44,673 bases of DNA from Acinetobacter towneri (GTDB lineage Bacteria; Pseudomonadota; Gammaproteobacteria; Pseudomonadales; Moraxellaceae). Of the stretch, positions 16,497 to 25,947 are shown piece after piece; position 1 is the first letter of the stretch; each line of letters starts with the position of its first letter. The notes under the pieces are model-generated. The model saw only the letters and a program-made list of their open reading frames with translations. It made no database searches and was not told the origin of the DNA. A program made the translations under genes and the position numbers. The stretch spans positions 380,406-425,078 of the forward strand of contig NZ_MKQS01000001.1 of NCBI RefSeq assembly GCF_001758345.1, given 5' to 3'.

Positions 16497-19400
16497 ATGT
16501 GGTTTACCCGAGTTAGCGTCAAGTATCCCGTTTTTACCATCATGATGATGTTTTGTCTAATGGTGCTTGGCTTGGCTTCATGGCAACGTATGGGCGTGGA
16601 AGAATTTCCTGACGTCGATTTTCCGTTTGTAGTGGTTTATACCAGTTATCCGGGTGCATCACCTGAAACAGTTGAATCTGAAATCACCAAGAAAATGGAA
16701 GATCAGATCAACACCATTTCTGGACTCAAACAACTGGTTTCACAATCCAGTGAAGGGTTATCTACCATTATAGCCGAATTTAATTTAGATGTTCCTTCGG
16801 CAGTGGCAGCACAAGATGTACGCGATAAAATTTCGTCTGTCAGTGCAGGCTTTCGAGATGAAATTCAAGACCCTGTGGTGGAGCGCTACGACCCCACTGC
16901 TAATGCGGTTCTGTCGATTGTCTTTGAATCCTCACAAATGTCCTTGCGGGATTTAAGTTCCTATTTAGATCAACAGGTTGTGCCACAACTGCGCACTGTG
17001 TCTGGCGTCGGAACTGTCAATTTATTGGGGGATGCACAGCGACAAATTCGAATTGAGGTCGATCCACAAAAATTAATGAGTTTGGGCTTAGGTGTGGATC
17101 AGGTGATCAATACCCTCAAAGCTGAAAATATTGAAGTGCCAGGCGGTACACTCAAACAAGCCAATAGTGAATTGGTGGTCGAAATTCAATCCAAAGTCAT
17201 TCACCCTCTGGCTTTTGGCGATTTAATTATTGCCAATAAAAATGGTGCGCCAATCTTTTTAAAACAAGTGGCTACAATTCAAGACAGTCAGGCAGAGCTG
17301 GAAACTAGTGCGTTTCTAAATGGGCAAACTGCGGTTGCTGTCGATATCTTGCGTAGCTCAGACTCTAATATCATTGAAGTGGTAGATAACACCTACAAAA
17401 CCTTGGAACGTATTCAAACCCAACTGCCTGCAGGCATGACTGCAAAAGTCGTGGCGGATTCTTCTAAAGGGATTCGTGGCAGTATCCGTGATGTAGCACG
17501 CACCATTATTGAGGGTGCGATTCTAGCCGTCCTGATTGTACTATTGTTTCTCGGTTCATTCCGTTCTACCGCCATTACAGGATTGACCCTGCCCATCGCC
17601 CTACTCGGTACACTCACCTTTATTTGGTCATTTGGCTTTACCATCAACATGATGACCTTACTGGCGCTCTCGCTCAGTATTGGCTTATTGATTGATGATG
17701 CAATTGTGGTTCGTGAAAATATCGTGCGTCATGCCGCTATGGGCAAAGACCATGTCACTGCTGCTTTGGATGGCACTAAAGAAATTGGCTTGGCGGTTTT
17801 AGCCACCACGCTAACCATTATTGCGGTATTTTTACCTGTAGCATTTATGGGCGGGATTATCGGACGTTTTTTCTATCAATTTGGTGTAACCGTCAGTACT
17901 GCAGTACTGATTTCCATGTTTGTCAGTTTTACCCTAGACCCAATGCTGTCTGCACATTGGGCAGAAAAACCCAATCCCAATAAACAACCTGGACGGGTAA
18001 AACGTTTCTTAAACTGGATTTCCAACAAACTCGACAATTTAAGTCATCATTATGAAAAACTTTTAAAATTAGCGCTACGATTTCGCGTTATTACCTTATT
18101 GATTGCCGTAGCTTCATTATTTGCCGCACTCGGATTATCTAAACTTATTGGTACAGAATTTGTACCTGTACCCGACAAAGGTGAAATTCGGATTAAATTT
18201 GAAACACCTGTGGATGCCTCACTTGAATATTCACAAGCAAAATTAAAACAAGTAGATCAAATCATTCGTCAACACCCTGAAGTTCGTGCAACTTACGCAG
18301 CCATTAACAGCGTGACAGATCGCGGGAAAAATCATGTTAATTTACGTGTAACTGTCAGCCCACGTAATGAACGTGAACAAACATTGACAGAACTCAATAA
18401 CGAATTCCGCCAACGTCTACAAAGCATTGCAGGTATCACCATCACCTCTGTCGCATCTGCCGATGAAACAGTTTCGGGAGGACAAAAACCTGTGATGGTG
18501 TCCATTAAAGGCCCTAATTTAGCAGAGTTACAAAAAATTTCTGACCACTTTATGAAAGAAATTGCTCAGGTGGATGGTATTGTCGATTTAGAAAGCTCGC
18601 TAAAAGCCCCTAAACCTACATTAGGTGTTCATATAAATCGCGTCCTTGCTAGCGATTTGGGGCTATCGGTGAATCAAATTGCCAATATTATCCGCCCACT
18701 CATTGCAGGGGATGATGTCACTACATGGCAAGATGAACATGGCGAAACCTACGATGTTAATGTTCGCGTTACGGAAAACCGTCGTAGCTTGCCGAGCGAT
18801 GTGCAAAATATGTATTTAACTTCACAAAAAACCGATGCCAATGGACAAAATGTTTTAGTGCCTTTAACGAGTGTGGCAAAGTTTGAGGAAAGTTTAGGTG
18901 CAGCACAAATCAACCGCCGTGATTTAGCCCGTGAAGTTTTGGTCGAAGCAAACACCGCAGGACGTCCTGCAGGTGACATTGGTGCCGACATACAAAAAAT
19001 TCAGGATAATTTTAAGCTCCCTGCGGGCTATAGTTTTGACACCCAAGGTTCCAATGCCGATATGGCCGAATCTGCGGGTTATGCACTCACAGCAATTACA
19101 CTCTCCATCGTATTTATTTATATTGTTTTAGGCTCGCAATTTAACAGCTTTATTCACCCCGCAGCAATTATGGCTTCTTTGCCGTTGTCGCTGATTGGTG
19201 TGTTCTTGGCGCTGTTTATTTTTAATTCCACCATGAACCTATTTTCTATTATTGGCATTATTATGCTGATGGGACTGGTGACCAAAAATGCGATTCTACT
19301 GATTGATTTTATAAAGAAAGCCATGGATCAAGGTGAGTCACGTTATGACGCTATTATTGCCGCAGGTAAAACCAGACTACGCCCTATTTTAATGACCACT

Positions 19401-19601
19401 AGTGCCATGGTAATGGGGATGGTACCCCTCGCACTTGGACTAGGTGAAGGCGGTGAGCAAAGTGCACCTATGGCACATGCTGTTATTGGTGGTGTGATTA
19501 CGTCTACACTGCTGACCTTAGTTGTTGTACCCGTGATTTTTACTTACTTAGATGACTTTAAAAACTTTATGCTGCACCAAACCCGCAAATTGCTTTCATA
19601 G
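16497..19601 (+). CDS. RND efflux permease, hydrophobic/amphiphilic exporter (HAE) type
   Basis: 1034 residues, typical of AcrB/MexB-like proton-driven drug exporters. N-terminal transmembrane helix at about 8-28, then the first porter loop (about 30-335), helices 2-6 (about 336-480), helix 7 near 535-555, second porter loop (about 560-855), helices 8-12 to the end. The proton-relay aspartates of helix 4 are Asp400-Asp401 in [14 protein letters not shown]. The C-terminal block has GSQFNSF and the helix pair around [15 protein letters not shown]. It works as a trimer with the adaptor encoded upstream. Compared with AcrB it is more like the MdtB/MuxB side of the family ([10 protein letters not shown] near residue 40). 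Substrate cannot be deduced. Confidence 0.93.
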   Translation: MWFTRVSVKYPVFTIMMMFCLMVLGLASWQRMGVEEFPDVDFPFVVVYTSYPGASPETVESEITKKMEDQINTISGLKQLVSQSSEGLSTIIAEFNLDVPSAVAAQDVRDKISSVSAGFRDEIQDPVVERYDPTANAVLSIVFESSQMSLRDLSSYLDQQVVPQLRTVSGVGTVNLLGDAQRQIRIEVDPQKLMSLGLGVDQVINTLKAENIEVPGGTLKQANSELVVEIQSKVIHPLAFGDLIIANKNGAPIFLKQVATIQDSQAELETSAFLNGQTAVAVDILRSSDSNIIEVVDNTYKTLERIQTQLPAGMTAKVVADSSKGIRGSIRDVARTIIEGAILAVLIVLLFLGSFRSTAITGLTLPIALLGTLTFIWSFGFTINMMTLLALSLSIGLLIDDAIVVRENIVRHAAMGKDHVTAALDGTKEIGLAVLATTLTIIAVFLPVAFMGGIIGRFFYQFGVTVSTAVLISMFVSFTLDPMLSAHWAEKPNPNKQPGRVKRFLNWISNKLDNLSHHYEKLLKLALRFRVITLLIAVASLFAALGLSKLIGTEFVPVPDKGEIRIKFETPVDASLEYSQAKLKQVDQIIRQHPEVRATYAAINSVTDRGKNHVNLRVTVSPRNEREQTLTELNNEFRQRLQSIAGITITSVASADETVSGGQKPVMVSIKGPNLAELQKISDHFMKEIAQVDGIVDLESSLKAPKPTLGVHINRVLASDLGLSVNQIANIIRPLIAGDDVTTWQDEHGETYDVNVRVTENRRSLPSDVQNMYLTSQKTDANGQNVLVPLTSVAKFEESLGAAQINRRDLAREVLVEANTAGRPAGDIGADIQKIQDNFKLPAGYSFDTQGSNADMAESAGYALTAITLSIVFIYIVLGSQFNSFIHPAAIMASLPLSLIGVFLALFIFNSTMNLFSIIGIIMLMGLVTKNAILLIDFIKKAMDQGESRYDAIIAAGKTRLRPILMTTSAMVMGMVPLALGLGEGGEQSAPMAHAVIGGVITSTLLTLVVVPVIFTYLDDFKNFMLHQTRKLLS

Positions 19602-19628
19602 CATCAAACGACATTGACGTATAATGGA

Positions 19629-19665
19629 GGGGCTAAATTTTAACGCAAGCTTAGCCCCATTTTTA
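19629..19665 (+). terminator. Terminator after the RND operon
   Basis: GGGGCTAA (19629-19636) pairs with TTAGCCCC (19651-19658) over a 14-nt loop, followed by ATTTTTATT. It closes the adaptor-permease unit 28 bp after the permease stop. Confidence 0.8.
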
Positions 19666-19724
19666 TTGTATAATCCGGCTCTGAAAAAATTCCATTTAAC
19701 GCTTCATTTTTTAGGACAGTTTCC

Positions 19725-21440
19725 ATGCGCGCGAGTCGCTTTTTATTTGCTACGTTAAGAGAAACCCCAAACGATGCCGAGGTGATTTCTCACCAGCTAA
19801 TGTTACGTGCGGGTATGATTCGTAAATTGGCTTCGGGTTTATATACTTGGCTGCCAATGGGTGTGCGTGTGCTAAATAAAGTTGAAGCCATTGTTCGTGA
19901 AGAAATGAACCGCGCAGGTGCTTTAGAAACATTTATGCCTGTCACGCAACCTGCTTCACTTTGGGAAGAATCAGGGCGTTATGTGCAATATGGTCCTGAG
20001 TTACTGCGCTTTAAAGACCGCCACGACAATCCTTTTGTACTTGGTCCAACACATGAAGAAGTCATTACTGATTTGGCACGTAATGAATTAAAAAGCTATA
20101 AGCAATTGCCAATCAACTTCTATCAAATTCAAACTAAATTCCGTGACGAAATTCGACCACGTTTTGGGGTAATGCGTTCACGTGAGTTTATTATGAAAGA
20201 TGCTTATTCTTTCCATACCAATCAAGCCTCCCTACAAGAAACCTATGATGTCATGTACGACACATACTGCAGAATTTTCTCACGCTTAGGTTTAGACTTC
20301 CGCCCAGTACAAGCAGATACAGGTTCTATTGGTGGTTCTGGTTCACATGAATTCCACGTTCTGGCTTCAAGTGGTGAAGATGATATTGCCTTCTCTACAG
20401 AATCTGATTATGCAGCCAATATTGAAATGGCTGAAGCCATTTTGGTGGGTGAACGTGCTGCTGCAACGCAAGAACTCAACATTGTAGAGACACCAAACCA
20501 AAAAACCATTGCGGAAGTTTCTGCATTTTTAGGCACAAATAGCAACCAGTCAGTCAAAGCGCTCTTGGTTCAAGGTGTTGCAGATGAATCAGGGCAAATA
20601 CCTGTGATTGCATTATTCCTGCGTGGTGATCATGAACTCAACGAAATTAAAGCAGAAAAGCATCCACAAATTGCTGCACCACTTACTTTTGCAACCGATG
20701 CACAAATTGCAGCGTTAGGTTTAACTGCTGGCTTTGTTGGTCCACAAGGTTTGGTCGAAAAAGGCATAACTGTGATTGTAGACCGTGCTGCATCGGTATT
20801 GTCTGACTTCGTTGCAGGTGCAAACCAAGTTGATCAACACGCAACAGGTGTAAACTGGGAGCGCGATGCACAATATACTGAAGTTTATGATTTACGTAAT
20901 GTCGTTGAGGGCGATCCATCTCCCGATGGGAAAGGAACTCTGCAAATTAAACGCGGTATTGAAGTCGGTCATATCTTCCAGCTTGGTACTAAATACTCAG
21001 AAGCGTTGGGCTGTAAAGTATTAGGTGAAGATGGCAAACCGTTTACTGTTACCATGGGATGCTATGGGATTGGTGTTACCCGTGTGGTTGCCTCTGCCAT
21101 TGAACAGAACTTTGATGATAAAGGGATTATTTGGCCTGCAGCCATCGCACCATTTGAAATTGCGATTGTGCCAATGAACGCACATAAATCACCACGTACA
21201 TTAGAAGCAGCAGAAGCACTTTATGCTGAACTTCAAGCTGCAGGTTATGATGTATTACTGGATGATCGTAATGAACGTCCTGGGGTGAAATTCTCTGATC
21301 TTGAGCTTACAGGTATTCCGCACCGTATTGTGATTGGTGAGAAAGGTTTAGATGCAGGTACTTTTGAATATAAAGGTCGTCGTGATGCTGAATCTAGCAA
21401 CCTAACGAAAGAAGAATTACTCATCAAAATTGCTAACTAA
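19725..21440 (+). CDS. proS: Prolyl-tRNA synthetase, bacterial type with editing domain
   Basis: 571 residues, the normal length of the bacterial form. It charges tRNA-Pro with proline in the cytoplasm. Class II motifs are visible: motif 1 around RELK-free segment 46-75 ([18 protein letters not shown]), [11 protein letters not shown] at 108-117, motif 2 [17 protein letters not shown] at 139-155, and motif 3 [14 protein letters not shown] near 445. The inserted editing (YbaK-like) domain that clears Ala-tRNA-Pro lies at about 225-405. The anticodon-binding domain is at the C-terminus. TATAAT at 19669-19674 could be its -10 box, but no good -35 box accompanies it. Confidence 0.97.
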   Translation: MRASRFLFATLRETPNDAEVISHQLMLRAGMIRKLASGLYTWLPMGVRVLNKVEAIVREEMNRAGALETFMPVTQPASLWEESGRYVQYGPELLRFKDRHDNPFVLGPTHEEVITDLARNELKSYKQLPINFYQIQTKFRDEIRPRFGVMRSREFIMKDAYSFHTNQASLQETYDVMYDTYCRIFSRLGLDFRPVQADTGSIGGSGSHEFHVLASSGEDDIAFSTESDYAANIEMAEAILVGERAAATQELNIVETPNQKTIAEVSAFLGTNSNQSVKALLVQGVADESGQIPVIALFLRGDHELNEIKAEKHPQIAAPLTFATDAQIAALGLTAGFVGPQGLVEKGITVIVDRAASVLSDFVAGANQVDQHATGVNWERDAQYTEVYDLRNVVEGDPSPDGKGTLQIKRGIEVGHIFQLGTKYSEALGCKVLGEDGKPFTVTMGCYGIGVTRVVASAIEQNFDDKGIIWPAAIAPFEIAIVPMNAHKSPRTLEAAEALYAELQAAGYDVLLDDRNERPGVKFSDLELTGIPHRIVIGEKGLDAGTFEYKGRRDAESSNLTKEELLIKIAN

Positions 21441-21457
21441 GATTAAACACTAAGCAT

Positions 21458-21489
21458 AAAAAATCCCGCACAAGTTGCGGGATTTTTTT
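21458..21489 (+). terminator. Bidirectional terminator between proS and the secreted-protein operon
   Basis: Thirteen-bp stem (21458-21470 with 21476-21488, core ATCCCGCA/TGCGGGAT), 5-nt loop, A-run before and T-run after. It can end proS on the plus strand and the operon ending at 21499 on the minus strand. Confidence 0.88.
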
Positions 21490-21498
21490 CATTTGGAA

Positions 21499-22923
21499 TT
21501 AACAGAATTTCATACCACCATAACAGTTAGGGGTAACGTTTTGGTTATTTAAAAGCTTATCCTTTAATGTAATCGTAGCTGGATTTCCTGTTGCATAATT
21601 CGTAAATTGACCTACATTAATATTCAATTTTTTTTCAACAGCTACGCCAGCCAAAGAACCTAAAGCCTCAAAAGCACCAACATCAATTGGTTCGGATTTA
21701 TTGAGCAAATAGTCACTAATCGCTGTAGCTACTTGTGGTAATACCGCAGAAATATCAACCTTATCTGTTGTTGCTAAATATCCCAGTTGTATAGGTTCTT
21801 TAAAAGACATCCACCACCCTTGTTGAGCAACATCACCCTGATCGGCTCCTTGCCAATGCACAGGTTTACTTTGCAGAGATAAATACCCTCCTGTGCCATT
21901 GAGTGGAATATTGTGAATCATATTCAAAGCTTGAACAAAAGTAATATCCATATTAAGTTCATCCAAACTCGAGCCTGCTGCCATTTTAAAGAATGAGTGT
22001 GTCCCAAGAGAACCAAATAATAAAGCAGGGAATTCTACATAAAGCTGGTCTTGAGAGAAATCAGGAGTTCCTTGAACACTACCCGGTAAACTCTTACCCA
22101 GCTCTGCAACAGCTAAAGGAATAGAAGGAATAGATGAGCGAATACCACTCACTTTGGCAGCAGTCATACGTTGACCCGTAACCACCGTTTCTGGCATAGT
22201 AAAATCTACTTTCATAGAAGGAACTGTAATCCCTGTATGCCCTTCTGTTCTAACACCATTTGTAAATGGCTTACTATCAAACTGTCTTGTTTGCCCCAAA
22301 GCCTTTAAACGACCAGAAATAATTTCATCATCGGTCATACCAAATGTCGCTTGCTCAGTAAATGAATGACCTTGAGTTTGTGCCATTTTCATATAACCAC
22401 TAAAACTTTTAATCCCGTCATTTGGGTTTTGTACGTTATCTGTACCCAAAGTCAGTAGACCTAAAATTTCTTCAGCACCTAAACGAAAACCAATCACTTC
22501 ACGTGTTGACGCACTATTTCCACTAATTGCAAACTCAATAAATGGATTGGTAATTTGTGCGCTTGTGCCTGCACGCTCACTTGTAAATTTGGGACTGCCT
22601 GTCGAATCATAAGATTGGTTCAAACCACTTAATGCAATATTAGAAATATCAATATCACATCCTGCTTTACCACCAATCGCATTATTTACACCGCCACAAC
22701 CTAGTTGTAGTGTTTTAATATTGGCATTGAGCTCCATGAGTGCATCAACACTCAGTTTATAAAAATTTAACCCTTGCGATTGATCTGTCGCAGTCATCAG
22801 GTTCAAAAGTGCCTGACCTTGTACATGAGATAACTGATCATCATTTAAAGCCTGCATCGCTTGAGCAGAATTGAATGAAAAAGCTGTACTTAAAATAGAT
22901 GCAACTAAAATTGTTTTTTTCAT
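21499..22923 (-). CDS. Exported protein with LS-x3-GQ signature, fourth gene of the secreted-protein operon
   Basis: 474 residues. Sec signal peptide MKKTILVASILSTAFSFNSA with cleavage after AQA (about residue 22), followed at once by MQALNDDQLSHVQGQA, the signature shared with the three genes upstream. The mature part looks like a beta-rich secreted protein with many Asn, Gly, Ser and Thr residues. It has exactly four cysteines in two pairs: Cys-x12-Cys near residues 75-89 and CYGGMKFC at the extreme C-terminus, so the last residue is Cys. No catalytic motif is seen. The start follows the previous gene by 14 bp. Resembles DUF6160/Fil-like proteins annotated in Acinetobacter as putative pilus or surface proteins; function unproven. 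Confidence 0.72.
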   Translation of the reverse strand: MKKTILVASILSTAFSFNSAQAMQALNDDQLSHVQGQALLNLMTATDQSQGLNFYKLSVDALMELNANIKTLQLGCGGVNNAIGGKAGCDIDISNIALSGLNQSYDSTGSPKFTSERAGTSAQITNPFIEFAISGNSASTREVIGFRLGAEEILGLLTLGTDNVQNPNDGIKSFSGYMKMAQTQGHSFTEQATFGMTDDEIISGRLKALGQTRQFDSKPFTNGVRTEGHTGITVPSMKVDFTMPETVVTGQRMTAAKVSGIRSSIPSIPLAVAELGKSLPGSVQGTPDFSQDQLYVEFPALLFGSLGTHSFFKMAAGSSLDELNMDITFVQALNMIHNIPLNGTGGYLSLQSKPVHWQGADQGDVAQQGWWMSFKEPIQLGYLATTDKVDISAVLPQVATAISDYLLNKSEPIDVGAFEALGSLAGVAVEKKLNINVGQFTNYATGNPATITLKDKLLNNQNVTPNCYGGMKFC

Positions 22924-22937
22924 TTTATTTCTATCCT

Positions 22938-25184
22938 TTAGCGTGGCGTAATGCCCAATGTGCTGCGCATGGTTCCACCTGTAAGCGCGACAGATGCGAT
23001 TTTCTGCATATTGCCATTGGTAGACATTGCAAAGTTTGTTTTAAAGGGTTGAGCAATATCATTTTTATAATTAAATTTAACTTGATTGTCTAAAGTGACC
23101 GTATCTGCACTGACGACGACTTTTCCTTTAACACCTATATGACCTTCCATTCGATTCAAGTTAATAGAAGACGTTTGAACAGTTTCATTATTCACTTGAT
23201 CTTCATTAATCAAACTAAAATAACTACCTAAATTCTTGGGATCTGCCTGTTCTGAGCTATCTAGACTTCTAAACTTAAAGTTCGCATCAAAAGACAAAAA
23301 GTTTGAGTTCGGATTAGTATCGGTTGGATCCATTCCAGGAATCACCAACAACTCACCATTTCCATCTAATTTAAAAGCGATTGTGGTCAACACATCATCT
23401 TTCTTAGAGAAATTATCATAAGGTATAAAGCTACCGCATTTAGTTGATCCTGTGACGCAGTTGTACTTTGAACCCGGTAGTTGTCCAATCGCTAACTCTG
23501 CTTTTGCTGCAATCAATAAATGATCTGCACGTATATAAACCCCTTCATCTTCATAACCAATCACACCATCGGACTGAATTAATGCATCAATATTTCTTAA
23601 ACCAGCATAATAGTTGACAGCTTCACCAGCATGCAGGCTGTCTTGCCCGTCAATTAAGATAATAGAAGTGGTACTTGGTAAGCCTGTTTTTGAATCAATG
23701 CCATAACCTTCGGTAGAAACAATAGCGTTATAACCAATTCCGGTTTTGTTCGTTCCATCATAAGGTGACAGATATTGTTTACCCGACAAGGCCACATTGG
23801 CATTTAAATTATAAATTGGAATCCCAATACCCCAAGAACCACCATCTCCTGTCAATTCATTTAAAGAGTTGTCAGAAATAATTCTAGCTTTGGCTGCAAT
23901 AGACTGAAAGTCCACACCACGAACAGCGATCAGTGAGAACTGGTCACCTTCAAGCTTACTCGATAGCAACTGGTTTAAAATAGGACTGGTTGCACCAATG
24001 GTATTTTTAATATTTTCATTGACTAAAAAATTGAGGTTTTTCGCTTGTACGGTATTAATATAAATATCGCCAAAATCGATAGAGGCATTTTTATTGTGTA
24101 AATTACCTTGTGCATCACGTGTGGTTAGCGGTCTTAAATTCGAAAATTCAACCGCATAACTGCCTTTTCCTGTGTGCCCAATTTCTAAAGTTGTTGGTAA
24201 TTGCCCTGCAGCCAAGCCTGCCGTATTTTGATTGGTAAAATCAGCAGATAAGCCCAAATGCAAACCACCTTGTCCCACCACAGTATCGTAGCCTGTAACT
24301 GCGGTATTTTTTGTTTCAATTACACCATTGACCTTATTCGAAACGTCAAAATTGGCAACATTTTTTTGCTGCCCATTAAAAAACAATTTCGCATTGCTCA
24401 CCGCACCTGATGCACCAAAGCGAATTAAATTTTTATCATCATAACGCAAGTCAATATTGACCCCAGGATTGGTTGCATTTTGTCGGCTACTAGCAACATC
24501 ACTCAGGTCTTTCACTCTTCCAAGATTCACAAAATGGTCGGTGGTGCCATTTTTAGTGGTAAAGACCAATCCCTCATCGGCATCAATGTACATATAGCCG
24601 TCAGTCGCAAAATTAAAGTTAAAATCATGCATAGATAATTGATGATCACCTAAACCATGACTAATTTTGGCATTCTGTAACTGGAAGTTTAAATGTGCCG
24701 TTTCATTTTGATTGAATAAACCTGCTTTGGTTTCTAATAAAACTTTTAAAGGTGATTTAGTTTCTAAGCCGAACTGACCCAAGCTTTGTGTTTCTTTAGT
24801 ACAACTATTTCCGACACAGTTTTTTTTGACCAAGTTTAAATCTGCGGTCGCTTGAAAAGCATCAATGCTCGCATCGATACGCACACCTGCGCCGACATCA
24901 GTTTTCCCCACATCTAAAGCAAGCTTACTGATAATAGGCTGGTTATTCTGTCCTTTAATTTCTACATTATGTAAGCCTAAACCCTGTTGAGTTCCAGCCA
25001 CTAAATCAGGATCATACCAATTGACTTGATTAATCGTGGCTTTAGACATTTCATGGGTGATTACAATACCATCTTGCCCGCTTACATCAGACAAATGCTG
25101 GTCTGCAATCAGCTCTAAAGCATAGACTTGTTGCGCACAAAGTACGCTCAATGTTAATAAATTCAACTGTATTATTTTTTTCAT
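22938..25184 (-). CDS. Large exported protein with LS-x3-GQ signature, third gene of the operon
   Basis: 748 residues. Signal peptide MKKIIQLNLLTLSVLCAQQVYA, then LELIADQHLSDVSGQDGI, the best match to the shared signature and to the DUF6160-type N-terminus. The rest is rich in Asn, Asp, Gly and alternating hydrophobic residues, with phrases such as DGYMYIDADEGLVF and SDGVIGYEDEGVYIRADHLLIAA that read as repeated beta strands, probably a long beta-helix or beta-sandwich array. Mature cysteines are two close pairs, CVGNSC and CVTGSTKC. Spaced 33 bp from the gene before and 14 bp from the gene after. Likely an outer-surface or secreted protein; no enzymatic motif seen. Confidence 0.75.
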   Translation of the reverse strand: MKKIIQLNLLTLSVLCAQQVYALELIADQHLSDVSGQDGIVITHEMSKATINQVNWYDPDLVAGTQQGLGLHNVEIKGQNNQPIISKLALDVGKTDVGAGVRIDASIDAFQATADLNLVKKNCVGNSCTKETQSLGQFGLETKSPLKVLLETKAGLFNQNETAHLNFQLQNAKISHGLGDHQLSMHDFNFNFATDGYMYIDADEGLVFTTKNGTTDHFVNLGRVKDLSDVASSRQNATNPGVNIDLRYDDKNLIRFGASGAVSNAKLFFNGQQKNVANFDVSNKVNGVIETKNTAVTGYDTVVGQGGLHLGLSADFTNQNTAGLAAGQLPTTLEIGHTGKGSYAVEFSNLRPLTTRDAQGNLHNKNASIDFGDIYINTVQAKNLNFLVNENIKNTIGATSPILNQLLSSKLEGDQFSLIAVRGVDFQSIAAKARIISDNSLNELTGDGGSWGIGIPIYNLNANVALSGKQYLSPYDGTNKTGIGYNAIVSTEGYGIDSKTGLPSTTSIILIDGQDSLHAGEAVNYYAGLRNIDALIQSDGVIGYEDEGVYIRADHLLIAAKAELAIGQLPGSKYNCVTGSTKCGSFIPYDNFSKKDDVLTTIAFKLDGNGELLVIPGMDPTDTNPNSNFLSFDANFKFRSLDSSEQADPKNLGSYFSLINEDQVNNETVQTSSINLNRMEGHIGVKGKVVVSADTVTLDNQVKFNYKNDIAQPFKTNFAMSTNGNMQKIASVALTGGTMRSTLGITPR

Positions 25185-25217
25185 TTTTATTTCCCTATAC
25201 TGTACTTAATCCTATAT

Positions 25218-25934
25218 TCAACAACGACTTGCTGCTGAACCTGTACAGTTGTAGCTAAATATTTTCACATTGCCAGACATGTGCATATTGCCGTGAATAT
25301 TTAAGCCCATAAATCCTTTTTCAGCGCCCTGATCGAACAAAGGTACATCTTGCTGAACTAAGTTATAACTACCATCTTGTTGATAATTTCTTCCTAGAAA
25401 ATTGGTATATACCTCTGAATTTGCATAACCTTCATTTACTCCCTGCCCAGAACCTGTTTCAATAGATAATGCAGCGAAGCCTAAATTTCTAATTTTTAAC
25501 GGCTTATCATCATAAAACTTAAGCTGCATGGCGGTTTGTGGGTCATTTTTATGATTAATAATGGTTGTGCCATCTAAAGAAAATTTATCTATTTGTATAG
25601 TGCCCTGAATTTGTTTAAATACCAGCCATTTTTTATTGCCGTTATTATCTTCATGGTTATTGGGTGCAATGGCTAAACGACAGAGCACATTATTGTCAGC
25701 ACAATTTTTACTATAGCGATAATAAACTTCTGTAGGTTTAGTCCCACCATTAAATTTAGAAATATTGCTGAGTTCTAAGTTTTCGGTATATTCATGGTTC
25801 AACGATAACGTCCAACTGAGGTCTGCTCCACCTTGACCTGTAGCCTGCGTTAATTCATGATTTTCCAGTGCAATTAAATTGGCATGGGTCAAAGGACTAC
25901 ACATCAATGCAATACAAGACATTTTTTTCAACAT
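25218..25934 (-). CDS. Small exported protein with LS-x3-GQ-like signature, second gene of the operon
   Basis: 238 residues. Short signal peptide MLKKMSCIALMCSPLTHA, then NLIALENHELTQATGQGGADL, where Leu-Thr replaces Leu-Ser in the shared signature. GGAG sits 7 nt before the ATG and only a few bases after the stop of the previous gene, so translation is probably coupled. Mature cysteines are two pairs: CADNNVLC and CTGSAASRC, the latter ending the protein, again with Cys as the final residue. The body predicts beta strands (FKQIQGTIQIDKFSLDG; PLKIRNLGFAALSIETG). Smallest of the four; could be a minor subunit or chaperone-like partner. Function unknown. Confidence 0.7.
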   Translation of the reverse strand: MLKKMSCIALMCSPLTHANLIALENHELTQATGQGGADLSWTLSLNHEYTENLELSNISKFNGGTKPTEVYYRYSKNCADNNVLCRLAIAPNNHEDNNGNKKWLVFKQIQGTIQIDKFSLDGTTIINHKNDPQTAMQLKFYDDKPLKIRNLGFAALSIETGSGQGVNEGYANSEVYTNFLGRNYQQDGSYNLVQQDVPLFDQGAEKGFMGLNIHGNMHMSGNVKIFSYNCTGSAASRC

Positions 25935-25947
25935 GATGATTCTCCTT

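Noticed and set aside
19669-19674. TATAAT upstream of proS
   Set aside because: Good -10 box, but no acceptable -35 hexamer at 16-18 bp and no extended -10; not listed as a promoter.
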